Source: Acinetobacter geminorum
GTDB taxonomy: Bacteria; Pseudomonadota; Gammaproteobacteria; Pseudomonadales; Moraxellaceae
Assembly (NCBI RefSeq): GCF_013009345.1
Contig: NZ_JABELE010000029.1
Span: 1-23,793, forward strand
DNA: 23,793 nt
Reading direction: 5' to 3'
Part shown: positions 6,201 to 13,435 of the stretch, one piece after another
How the letters are laid out: each line of letters opens with the position of its first letter
Numbering within the stretch: position 1 is the stretch's first letter
Notes under the pieces: generated by a model
The model's input: only the letters and a program-made list of their open reading frames with translations
What the model was told of the DNA's origin: nothing
Databases searched by the model: none
Position numbers and translations under genes: made by a program

Positions 6201-7448
6201 TTATTTCTCTTCAAAAATTGTTGAAAGTGGAATAGAAAGTTTGGCAGCTAAATAATCATTAGACTCGACAAGAGCTGGTCCAATTTTTTCCATCCACTCA
6301 TCGTCATCGTGTACATTTTGAACATCTTGACGTAAAGGTAATGGGTATGGAAGTGCTGTAAAAAAACTCCAGAAATCAACTTGGGACAAATTGCGTGCTA
6401 GAACATATTCATCTTTATCGGTGCGTTTAACCAAATTTTGTTCTTCAAGTAAAAGTACATAAGCTGGCCAACGGCCAATTTCTCCACGCCCTAAAATTTC
6501 TAGAGCCTCTTTGTCACTTACGCTTTCACCGAGTTTTTGCTTTTTATAAAATAACTCAAGAACATCTAATAACATTAGAACAGGGTGCCGTTTTTGCTCT
6601 TTACCTGAATGAAATGCAGTTAAAGCAAAACTTACTTCTACTCCTAATAAAATAATATTCCAAGAAAGAAAGATCCATAGAAGGAAAATGGGTACTGCTG
6701 CAAATGCACCATAGATAAGTTCATAGCTAGTAAAATTTGACATTACAAAGCTAAAAAAGTTTTTGAGTATTTCAAAAAGTACAGCACTTAAGCAGGCAGC
6801 TATACCTGCTGAATATATAGGGACTGTTCGATTTGGAATCGTCCAGTACAAAATGAAAAAGCCAACAATAGTTAATAGAAAAGAAATAAACCAGAGTATG
6901 AAAGCTCCATCAAGTTGATAGCCAGCAAAGTTATTGCTAAGAACATTCATTGAGGCAACTGTAGATGAAATGACGAATGCGCTTCCTAAAATAATTGGGC
7001 CTAAGGAGATGATCGTCCAATAACGCATAAAACCCACAATGCCACTACGGGTTTCTTTAACGCGCCAAATACGGTTAAAGACAGTTTCAATCGAGGTGAG
7101 CATTAAAACTGTAGTGACGAATAAAAACAGCACACCAATAACGGTTAAGTTGCTAGATTTTTCTGTAAAAGCATTTAGCGCTTTATCAAATGCGATCGTG
7201 CTCTTTGGTAAAAAATTACTATAAATTAAATGTTGGAGCTGTTGTCTTGCGGGTTCTAACGCTTTAATCGAAGAAATGATTACTAAAAAGACAGTTAACA
7301 TCGGCACAACGGCAAATAGCGTTGTGTAAGTGAGAGACCCAGCTTGTTCGCGGCATCGATCAGCTTCAAAACGCTTAAATACATATAAAACGAACTGAAA
7401 CCAGGTCTTATTATAAAAAGGAAGCTTACTTAAAAAACGTTGTAACAT
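6201..7448 (-). CDS. YihY/virulence factor BrkB family inner membrane protein
   Basis: A 415-residue protein whose first 280 residues form the YihY core. About six hydrophobic segments lie near 40-62, 100-123, 145-168, 182-205, 208-232 and 247-276, with the family-typical stretches GSLTYTTLFAVVPMLTV and the final AVPIFLLWIFLSWNIILLG. Enteric YihY has about 290 residues. This protein carries an additional soluble C-terminal region (about 285-415). Part of it (KEALEILGRG... to ...NLVKRTDKDEYVLAR) looks like a winged-helix fold, as in longer proteobacterial members. BrkB-family proteins were once called ribonuclease BN by error, and the molecular function is not established. The ATG at 7448 is followed directly by the expected basic N terminus. 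It is transcribed alone, towards a shared terminator. Confidence 0.9.
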   Translation of the reverse strand: MLQRFLSKLPFYNKTWFQFVLYVFKRFEADRCREQAGSLTYTTLFAVVPMLTVFLVIISSIKALEPARQQLQHLIYSNFLPKSTIAFDKALNAFTEKSSNLTVIGVLFLFVTTVLMLTSIETVFNRIWRVKETRSGIVGFMRYWTIISLGPIILGSAFVISSTVASMNVLSNNFAGYQLDGAFILWFISFLLTIVGFFILYWTIPNRTVPIYSAGIAACLSAVLFEILKNFFSFVMSNFTSYELIYGAFAAVPIFLLWIFLSWNIILLGVEVSFALTAFHSGKEQKRHPVLMLLDVLELFYKKQKLGESVSDKEALEILGRGEIGRWPAYVLLLEEQNLVKRTDKDEYVLARNLSQVDFWSFFTALPYPLPLRQDVQNVHDDDEWMEKIGPALVESNDYLAAKLSIPLSTIFEEK

Positions 7449-7809
7449 GCGTCGTCTATCCCGATTTTTTTAATCATCATGTTGGGCGATTGATAACTTA
7501 TCAAAGTATGAGCTTAAATACTCAAATAGTAGATTAGAGCAAAACAATAACTTATAGAATGAAAGACATTCTGTAAGTTTACTATGCGCTATAGAAAGAA
7601 TTGTAGCCATAAAATTTTTTCAAAAAAGTAGGCTTTCTGTTGTCTGAGCAAGGGTTTACCAAAAGTAGATAAACCTTTTACTCGACGAGTTTAAGAAATT
7701 TGCTCGTGTTATCCTTTGTGCTACAGCATCAATCACCGCTAGAATTTCATAAAGTTGGTTTCGCCAAAAAAATAAAAAATCCCGTATAGTGTTCTTTTTA
7801 ACAAAATTT
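7449..7809. other. Intergenic region between divergent yihY and wrbA (361 bp)
   Basis: No gene was found. It must carry the divergent promoters. On the wrbA side TATAGT at 7785-7790 could be a -10, placing transcription start about 10-15 nt before the ATG, but no convincing -35 stands at the right distance. A small hairpin GGTTTA/TAAACC (7653-7675) is followed by TTTT and could be a weak terminator or regulatory stem. CTCGACGAG just downstream is a short palindrome. Confidence 0.5.
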
Positions 7810-8412
7810 ATGAAACCGATGCAACCTTACATTCTTGTACTTTATTACAGCAAATATGGTTCTACTAAAGAAATGGCTCATTTAATTGCCAACGGTGTTG
7901 AGTCTGCGGGTATGTCAGTGAAAATTCGGACAGTGCCAAATATTGCTCCAGTCGTCACAATCGCTGAGCCAAGCATTCCTGACGAAGGGGATATTTACTG
8001 TACCTTAGATGATCTAGCGAATTGTGCAGGTTTGGCGTTAGGTTCGCCAACCCGTTTTGGCAATATGGCAAGTGAAATGAAATATTTTTGGGATCAAACG
8101 ACGAGTCTTTGGCTCAACGGGGCATTACATAATAAACCTGCTTGTGTTTTTACTTCTTCTGGTTCAATGCATGGTGGGCAAGAAAGTACTTTACTCACTA
8201 TGCTACCACCGTTATTTCATCATGGGATGATGATTATGGGATTACCAAATGCAATTCCAGCGTTATCTAACACTAAAACAGGTGGAACACCCTATGGTGC
8301 TAGCCATGTAAGTGGACCGCGTCATGACCAAAACTTAAGTCAGGATGAAAAGATTTTGTGTGAAGCTCAAGGCAAACGTTTAGGAGAAGTTGCTAAGAAG
8401 CTTTTAGTTTAA
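7810..8412 (+). CDS. wrbA: NAD(P)H:quinone oxidoreductase WrbA
   Basis: Flavodoxin-like FMN protein catalysing two-electron reduction of quinones, a protection against semiquinone redox cycling. Seen in sequence: an FMN-phosphate loop YYSKYGSTKEMA near residues 12-23, GSPTRFGNMASEMKYFWDQT at 78-97 with the WrbA-specific insertion region around it, and SGSMHGGQESTLLTM. From the ATG at 7810 the protein has 200 residues, very close to the 198 of E. coli WrbA. A GTG seven codons earlier would overlap the likely -10 and is rejected, and an ATG at 7819 is also possible. There is no strong ribosome binding site, which may mean a near-leaderless or weakly initiated mRNA. Monocistronic, ending at a strong terminator shared with xpt. 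Confidence 0.95.
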   Translation: MKPMQPYILVLYYSKYGSTKEMAHLIANGVESAGMSVKIRTVPNIAPVVTIAEPSIPDEGDIYCTLDDLANCAGLALGSPTRFGNMASEMKYFWDQTTSLWLNGALHNKPACVFTSSGSMHGGQESTLLTMLPPLFHHGMMIMGLPNAIPALSNTKTGGTPYGASHVSGPRHDQNLSQDEKILCEAQGKRLGEVAKKLLV

Positions 8413-8424
8413 TTTTGAGCAAAT

Positions 8425-8452
8425 AAAAAAGAGCGGATATCCGCTCTTTTTT
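8425..8452. terminator. Bidirectional terminator between wrbA and xpt
   Basis: A6-GAGCGGATATCCGCTC-T6 is a perfect palindrome, with a GC-rich stem and A and T tracts on either side. It serves both convergent genes. Confidence 0.95.
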
Positions 8453-8463
8453 AGATGTACATC

Positions 8464-9039
8464 TTATTCTTTTACAAAAGTAACTTTGCCATCTGTAAGA
8501 GAGTGAACACGTGCTAATGATTCAACGCGGTAGCCTTTTTCAAGCAATAAATCACGACCTGGCTGGAATGATTTCTCAATCACAATACCCACACCAACAA
8601 CTTCTGCATTTGCTTGGTGAATTAAATCAATCAATCCTAATGCTGCTTGACCATTTGCCAAGAAGTCATCAATAACTAATGCTTTATCAGTTGAATGAAG
8701 GTGCTTATTTGAAATCGCAATAGTACTTTCAGTTTGTTTAGTAAAACTAAATACTTTTGAACGATATAAATCATCTTTTAAAGTCAATGACTGATATTTG
8801 CGAGCAAAAATTACAGGTACACCAAGTTCTAAACCTGCCATGATTGCAGGTGCAATACCTGATGCTTCAATGGTAATAATCTTGGTAATCCCTGCATCTT
8901 TAAAGCGAGCAGCAAATTCTTTACCAATCTGCTGCATTAATACAGGATCAATTTGGTGGTTTAAGAAAGCGTCGACTTTCAAGACTTGATCAGATAGAAC
9001 GATACCTTCTGTTAAGATTTTCTGTTCTAGTGCGTGCAC
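8464..9039 (-). CDS. xpt: Xanthine phosphoribosyltransferase (GTG start)
   Basis: Purine salvage enzyme converting xanthine and PRPP to XMP. The protein follows Bacillus subtilis Xpt closely from one end to the other: EGIVLSDQVLKVDAFLNHQ near the start, ITIEASGIAPAIMAGL, then the PRPP-binding loop ALVIDDFLANGQAA (about 120-133), then GIVIEKSFQPGRD and YRVESLAR. The start is best placed at GTG 9039. This gives 191 residues beginning (M)HALEQKI, aligned with MEALKRKI in Bacillus, and the codon is preceded by AGAGGA with a 7-nt spacer. An ATG at 9108 would add 23 residues foreign to the family and read through a 14-bp hairpin. This is the Gram-positive-type Xpt, not the enteric Gpt. Regulation by the upstream hairpin is possible. 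It follows the DUF3108 gene by 72 nt on the same strand. Confidence 0.95.
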   Translation of the reverse strand: MHALEQKILTEGIVLSDQVLKVDAFLNHQIDPVLMQQIGKEFAARFKDAGITKIITIEASGIAPAIMAGLELGVPVIFARKYQSLTLKDDLYRSKVFSFTKQTESTIAISNKHLHSTDKALVIDDFLANGQAALGLIDLIHQANAEVVGVGIVIEKSFQPGRDLLLEKGYRVESLARVHSLTDGKVTFVKE

Positions 9040-9056
9040 GGGAGAATCCTCTAGAC

Positions 9057-9096
9057 GGATGCTTTTTAAAGCAAATGCGTATTTTAAAAAGCATCC
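9057..9096 (-). promoter_or_regulatory. Perfect 14-bp stem-loop just upstream of the xpt ribosome binding site
   Basis: GGATGCTTTTTAAA and TTTAAAAAGCATCC are perfect 14-bp arms with a 12-nt loop. In the minus-strand mRNA the stem ends 4 nt before the AGAGGA of xpt and begins 15 nt after the stop codon of the DUF3108 gene. There is no T tract after the stem, so simple termination is unlikely. It does not show the three-way junction of a purine riboswitch. mRNA stabilisation, processing or protein binding remain possible. Confidence 0.6.
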
Positions 9097-9111
9097 AAAA
9101 AAATGCAAGCT

Positions 9112-9825
9112 TTAATTCGTCTTACCTGTATAACTTGTTAATAACAACCCATAAGAAGTTTTACCATCAATATGGCTTACTTTAACAGGTAAATAGTCTA
9201 ATTTTGGTGCTAGCCAAAAGATTGTGCTGCGTTCAGGCTTTTTGTGTTGTAAAACGACTTTAATGGTATCGAATGTTCCATAAGAGGTTTTAATTTTCTC
9301 ATTACCTTGTTTTACAAATCGACGGTTTTCAACTTCTTTTGCATCTGCAAGGGGGTAAGATGCTTTAAGAGAACCATTTTTTAAGTCTTCACGAAGCTGT
9401 AACTCTGCATTTAGCTCATCAAGAACACCTGCCTGCCAAGCGAATGAACGGGCTTTATCATCTTTCTTTGTAGAAATGATTTTGCTATTGGGATTGAAGT
9501 TAATACTCATGGTGTTGTTATGAATCAAAATTTTGCTGGTGCGGCTAAAACTTTGAGACCCGATTTTGCCATTAGTGAAACTGAATTTACTTGTTTCACT
9601 TGCAGAAGCAATTCCACCTGCTTTTGCAGTGAAATTATAAGTCCAGTTATTACCTTGCTGGCTTAAGGCACGTGTAGCCGTACCCATACCCTTGTTATTA
9701 TAAGTAAACTGATAATTTGCCTGAAATGGGCTCATGGCAAGAGCATGACTTGAGAAGCCTGCAAAAAGCAAAGTTGTTGAAATACCTGTTGCGATGCCAA
9801 ATGATTTCAGAAATTTTGTTGCCAT
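9112..9825 (-). CDS. DUF3108 domain-containing exported protein
   Basis: A 237-residue protein with a clear Sec signal peptide: basic MATKFLKSF, hydrophobic TTLLFAGF, and a probable cleavage site after HALA near residue 30. The mature part is a beta-rich domain starting SPFQANYQFTYNNKGMGTATR, with AGGIASASETSKF and later SYGTFDTIKVVLQHK and FWLAPKLDYLPVKV, which match DUF3108 periplasmic proteins. Function is unknown. The fold of this family is probably a beta barrel or clam related to lipoprotein-handling domains, but that is inference. The ATG has AAGGA nine bases upstream. Same strand as xpt, 72 nt downstream, and possibly the first gene of a two-gene unit, although the hairpin between them may separate expression. 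Confidence 0.88.
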   Translation of the reverse strand: MATKFLKSFGIATGISTTLLFAGFSSHALAMSPFQANYQFTYNNKGMGTATRALSQQGNNWTYNFTAKAGGIASASETSKFSFTNGKIGSQSFSRTSKILIHNNTMSINFNPNSKIISTKKDDKARSFAWQAGVLDELNAELQLREDLKNGSLKASYPLADAKEVENRRFVKQGNEKIKTSYGTFDTIKVVLQHKKPERSTIFWLAPKLDYLPVKVSHIDGKTSYGLLLTSYTGKTN

Positions 9826-9982
9826 AAGTAAGTATCCTTGTACAGACTAAAAAGTCAGTGCTGATGCATCTGTAACTTAAACATATTATGCCTGTTGATC
9901 ATGGAGAAAAAATCAGGATTTATGCTAAATGTGTAATCTATTTGTGTTTTTTGGCAGCCAATTAATTTTCATTTATAACGAT

Positions 9983-10654
9983 TTATTCATCTTTTTGCTG
10001 GATTGGCGTTATTTCTGAATCTTCTAATTCATTTTCAAAATCGTCATCCTGATCACGAGAAAGTAAGGCTGCTAAATTCACATTTCCAAACACGACTAAC
10101 TCAGCTTCACGAACTCTTGCATAATTTACATGTACTTTGCCTAAAGTCTCGATGATGCTGGCTTTTTTACCAAACCAACGATTGAGATCAAGGAATATAA
10201 GTTCGTCGCGTTCTTCTGCTACATTAAAACGTTCAAGAATCATCCCCAAAGGGTCTTTTTTCAAAATTTTATGGTAGTAAAAAACTGCGGCTTTTACGGC
10301 GATCTTTTGCCAAAAGTTTTTATATTTCGCTTCAATAATTTGTGTATTACTAATTTGTTCAAAAACTAAAAGTTGTTGTTCTTTATTAAATTCCATCTGA
10401 ATCAATTTTAAATCAACCGATAGTGTGGTTTCTAAACCTTTTACATGCATGGTTGCATATAACCTTAACCAGTCATGATAAAGATCTGCATGTAGGTCAT
10501 CTAAAAACTCAACATTATTGGTCACGTAACGTTGCAAAGTAGCATTCAGAAAGGTTTGCGATAATGTAAAATCTCTTTCTTCCTCAATGAATGCTTCTGC
10601 TTTTTTATAGACTTTTTGAAGGCGTCTGACTAATGAGGAAAATAGCGTTTGCAT
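9983..10654 (-). CDS. Hypothetical protein with acidic C terminus
   Basis: I do not recognise this family. From the ATG at 10654 it has 223 residues. It opens with a basic amphipathic segment (MQTLFSSLVRRLQKVYKKAEAF), then a mixed alpha/beta body with DFTLSQTFLNATLQRYV and a closing VNLAALLSRD. It ends in an acidic tail (DQDDDFENELEDSE). There is no signal peptide or convincing transmembrane helix. The middle (about 65-105) reads as alternating beta strands that could bind lipid or membrane, with the basic N terminus as anchor, but this is inference. A TTG 14 codons upstream is in frame, but GGAAG seven bases before the ATG favours the shorter form. It is divergent from the TonB-like gene, with a 232-nt gap between the two starts. 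Confidence 0.7.
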   Translation of the reverse strand: MQTLFSSLVRRLQKVYKKAEAFIEEERDFTLSQTFLNATLQRYVTNNVEFLDDLHADLYHDWLRLYATMHVKGLETTLSVDLKLIQMEFNKEQQLLVFEQISNTQIIEAKYKNFWQKIAVKAAVFYYHKILKKDPLGMILERFNVAEERDELIFLDLNRWFGKKASIIETLGKVHVNYARVREAELVVFGNVNLAALLSRDQDDDFENELEDSEITPIQQKDE

Positions 10655-10886
10655 AAAAGAACTTCCAAAAGATAATTTACTAAAGAGCCCACACAATCTT
10701 TATTATGATAAAAAACGGGTTTTGATATTGCAGTGTAACAAATTTAATTGATACATTTTGACAAAATGAAAATGGATAAAACCATATATTTGAAGTGAAT
10801 CACACTTTTATCCATATTTGAATATCAGTTTGTATTTTATTCGGTATTAAACCGTGGGGAAAAGGCATTTATATGCTTTTAAGATT

Positions 10887-11771
10887 ATGTTGAACAAAAG
10901 AAGTTTATCCATAGAGCCTTTTCATTATTGGTGGCAAGACCGAGTCTTTATTGCTGCAACAATATTGGCAATCTTACTGCATATTTTTGTATTACTCATT
11001 CACTTTGCCATGCCTAGCCCCTCAGAGCGATCTACTAAAGAAATTGCAATTTCAATTCGGCCAAGCAATGAGCCAGTTGTTCAGGCAGATTTTTTGGCAC
11101 AAGCAGACCAGCATGGTTCAGGTGCATTTCGTGAAGCTCATCGGACTTCTAGTGATACTCCAAATCCGATGCTTAGTGATGCTTCAACTGGGAATGCAGA
11201 GTTAGAAACTTTGCAAAAGATTCAGCAACAAAGAGAGCTTAAATTTGAAGAAAAAGTTCTAATGACGGTTTTGAGTTGGCAGAAACAAACGGATGCAAGC
11301 CAAAGAAAAAAAGAACTAGAACAACTACAAAGTCAATTTCAAGCAAAAGCTGCAATGGTCGCGAGCCTAGAAGCTCAATATTTACAACGTCAGCAAGATT
11401 TCAGTCGTCAACAAAAAATAAAAACAGTCGATGGTATTCAAGCCAAGAAAGATGCTTCAGCAGCTTATTTAGATAAGTTCCGTGAAAAAGTAGAGTTGTA
11501 TGGTAATCGCTATTATCCAGAAGAGGCCAAACAACAACAGTTAAGAGGTGAAGTTCGTTTAATGGTGATTTTGAATGCTCAAGGCGGAATTCGTGCAATC
11601 CGTTTGCTTGAAAGCTCAGGGCATTCAATACTTGATGAGGCTGCAAAAGCTTCAGTACGTCGCGGTGCGCCATTTGGGCATTTTGATGCAAATATGAAAG
11701 ATATTTCGGAGTTGCGTATTGTACGTACTTGGCGTTTTGACCCAGCTGAAGCTGAATTTGAGGTTCACTAA
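10887..11771 (+). CDS. Energy transducer TonB family protein with coiled-coil linker
   Basis: From the ATG at 10887 it has 294 residues. One N-terminal membrane anchor lies at about 20-42 and contains two histidines (LLHIFVLLIHF), recalling the functionally important His in the TonB anchor. The C-terminal TonB domain begins YGNRYYPEEAKQQQLRGEV and continues to RLLESSGHSILDEAAKASV and RTWRFDP, diagnostic of the fold that contacts TonB-box transporters. The linker is unusual: instead of a Pro-Glu/Pro-Lys-rich rod it is Gln- and charge-rich with heptad-like spacing (about 100-185, e.g. KKELEQLQSQFQAKAAMVAS), so a coiled coil is predicted. No exbB or exbD is nearby, and the protein would have to use a system encoded elsewhere. 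A GTG at 10854 is an alternative start. Neither start has a strong ribosome binding site. Confidence 0.88.
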   Translation: MLNKRSLSIEPFHYWWQDRVFIAATILAILLHIFVLLIHFAMPSPSERSTKEIAISIRPSNEPVVQADFLAQADQHGSGAFREAHRTSSDTPNPMLSDASTGNAELETLQKIQQQRELKFEEKVLMTVLSWQKQTDASQRKKELEQLQSQFQAKAAMVASLEAQYLQRQQDFSRQQKIKTVDGIQAKKDASAAYLDKFREKVELYGNRYYPEEAKQQQLRGEVRLMVILNAQGGIRAIRLLESSGHSILDEAAKASVRRGAPFGHFDANMKDISELRIVRTWRFDPAEAEFEVH

Positions 11772-11776
11772 TTAAA

Positions 11777-11810
11777 AAAATGTGGATAACTTTTAGGATA
11801 TCCACATTTT
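11777..11810. terminator. Bidirectional terminator between tonB-like gene and ybeY
   Basis: AAAATGTGGATA (11777-11788) and TATCCACATTTT (11799-11810) form a 12-bp stem with a 10-nt loop between two convergent genes. The U tract is short, so efficiency may be moderate. Confidence 0.8.
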
Positions 11811-11823
11811 AAGAATCATCGCC

Positions 11824-12300
11824 TTATTCCTGATAAGGATTTGAAATATTGAGTTTTGCTAAAATTTCAATTTCTAAGCCTTCCATTTCTTCTGCATCAT
11901 CATCACTAGTTTCGTGGTCATAACCGAGTAAATGTAAAACACCATGAACTAATAGATGCGCAAAATGATTTTGGGCAGTTTTTTTCTGCTCTAATGCTTC
12001 TTGTAATACCACCGGAATACAAATAACTAAATCACCTAGAGGTAAGGCATCTAGCATTGGTAGAACTTCTTCTGGAATATCACTTGGAAAAGATAAAACA
12101 TTAGTTGGTTTATCTTTTTCTCGGTATTGCAAGTTGAGTTGCTGACTTTCGTCCAGATCAACGCAAGCAACCCCAATTTCACAATCTTCTTTATAACCAA
12201 CGTGGCGTAAAGTTGTCTCAATAATTTTTTTGAGTTGAGCTCGTTTGAGCTCTAACTCAGGTGATTGAAAGTCTTGTTGTAAACTTAAACTGATTTTCAA
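11824..12300 (-). CDS. ybeY: Endoribonuclease YbeY (rRNA maturation factor)
   Basis: Single-strand-specific, Zn-dependent endoribonuclease involved in 16S rRNA 3'-end maturation and 70S quality control. The metal site HGVLHLLGYDH is intact (H119, H123, H129 in 158 residues), and the preceding family segment ...KPTNVLSFPSD is present at about 64-74. LGDLVICIPV follows at about 88-97. Length is normal for the family. It starts 9 nt after the ybeZ stop codon, the usual tight coupling in the miaB-ybeZ-ybeY operon. In enterics corC/ybeX and lnt follow. Here the operon ends and meets a convergent TonB-like gene. Confidence 0.97.
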   Translation of the reverse strand: MKISLSLQQDFQSPELELKRAQLKKIIETTLRHVGYKEDCEIGVACVDLDESQQLNLQYREKDKPTNVLSFPSDIPEEVLPMLDALPLGDLVICIPVVLQEALEQKKTAQNHFAHLLVHGVLHLLGYDHETSDDDAEEMEGLEIEILAKLNISNPYQE

Positions 12301-12309
12301 AATGAATCC

Positions 12310-13398
12310 TTAAGCATCCTGATGTTGCAAGTCTGCTGCTGTATCGTTTTCAGCAACTAATGCTTCTTGACGTGCTTTGCGTTCAGCACGTGCTTCAGCA
12401 TTAAGACGCTGTTGTTCACCATCCCATCCTTCATACGCTTCAACAATTTTTTGAACAAGTTGATGACGTACAACGTCACGGGAATGGAAACGGGTAATAT
12501 GAATTTCTTTAATATTCTCGAGTACACGTAGTGCATGTGCCAAACCAGATTGTTGACCTCGAGGTAAATCTACTTGGGTAATGTCACCTGTAATCACTGC
12601 ACGAGAGCCAAAACCTAAACGGGTCAAGAACATTTTCATTTGTTCAGGCGTTGTATTTTGAGCTTCATCCAAAATTACAAATGAATGGTTAAGTGTGCGA
12701 CCACGCATATATGCAAGAGGTGCAACTTCAATCACTTGACGCTCGATTAACTTGGCAACTTTTTCGAAGCCCAACATTTCGTAGAGGGCATCGTAAAGAG
12801 GACGTAGATATGGGTCGATTTTCTGGGTTAAATCACCAGGTAAGAAACCGAGCTTTTCTCCTGCCTCTACCGCAGGGCGGACAAGTAAAATGCGCTGGAT
12901 TTCATTACGTTCTAACATGTCCACTGCGGCAGCAACTGCTAAATAGGTTTTACCTGTACCCGCAGGGCCAACACCAAAAGAAATATCGCTTTGCAAAATA
13001 CGCTGTACGTAGCGTTTTTGATTGGCACCACGTGGGTTAATACGCCCTTTTCGAGTCTGGAAGTAGACATCCATTGGTGCATCATGTTCATCCATCTCTT
13101 CTCCAACTAACTCGAAATTACGTTCAGTTTGAGAGGATTGAATTAACAGATGTAATAGATCGGCACTAATTTGCTGGGATGCTTCAGACTCTTCATAGAG
13201 TCGTTGCAATAATGCTTCGGCTCTCCCAACAGCATCAATCTCACCATCGATATGAAAAACATCTCCACGATGAGTAATTTTGACATCTAAACGCTGTTCA
13301 ATTTGCTTAAGGTGCCCATTATAGGCACCCAAGATGCTCTTTAAACGTTCCATTGAAACTTCAGGAAATGTTACGGTACGTCGAATCGCTGCAGTCAA
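12310..13398 (-). CDS. ybeZ: PhoH-like ATPase YbeZ (TTG start)
   Basis: A 362-residue PhoH-family NTPase, functional partner of YbeY in RNA metabolism. The N-terminal part (about 10-75) is a small RNA-binding-like domain with the family pattern LGAYNGHLKQIEQRLDV. Walker A is GPAGTGKT at 144-151 and Walker B is VILDEAQNTT with D244/E245. ITGDITQVDLP and FHSRDVVRH complete the helicase-like core. The start is taken as TTG at 13398 because AAGG stands seven bases upstream and the residues before the first internal ATG (residue 16) belong to the family. The C-terminal 30 residues are rich in Ala, Glu and Arg. Middle gene of miaB-ybeZ-ybeY, 37 nt after miaB. Confidence 0.96.
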   Translation of the reverse strand: MTAAIRRTVTFPEVSMERLKSILGAYNGHLKQIEQRLDVKITHRGDVFHIDGEIDAVGRAEALLQRLYEESEASQQISADLLHLLIQSSQTERNFELVGEEMDEHDAPMDVYFQTRKGRINPRGANQKRYVQRILQSDISFGVGPAGTGKTYLAVAAAVDMLERNEIQRILLVRPAVEAGEKLGFLPGDLTQKIDPYLRPLYDALYEMLGFEKVAKLIERQVIEVAPLAYMRGRTLNHSFVILDEAQNTTPEQMKMFLTRLGFGSRAVITGDITQVDLPRGQQSGLAHALRVLENIKEIHITRFHSRDVVRHQLVQKIVEAYEGWDGEQQRLNAEARAERKARQEALVAENDTAADLQHQDA

Positions 13399-13435
13399 GA
13401 GAAAACCTTTCAGTAGACTTTAGAATACCTCTACA

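Noticed and set aside
9057..9096. Intrinsic terminator of the DUF3108 gene
   Set aside because: The stem is not followed by a T tract on the minus strand and abuts the xpt ribosome binding site.
9040..9111. Purine riboswitch upstream of xpt
   Set aside because: The 72-nt gap holds one simple hairpin and lacks the three-stem junction and conserved core of the purine aptamer.
11401..11805. Minus-strand 134-codon open frame inside the TonB-like gene
   Set aside because: It lies opposite a conserved TonB domain, has no ribosome binding site or recognisable product and reads into the shared terminator.
12693..13040. Plus-strand 115-codon open frame opposite ybeZ
   Set aside because: Opposite a strongly conserved ATPase core, unusual composition, no start signal.
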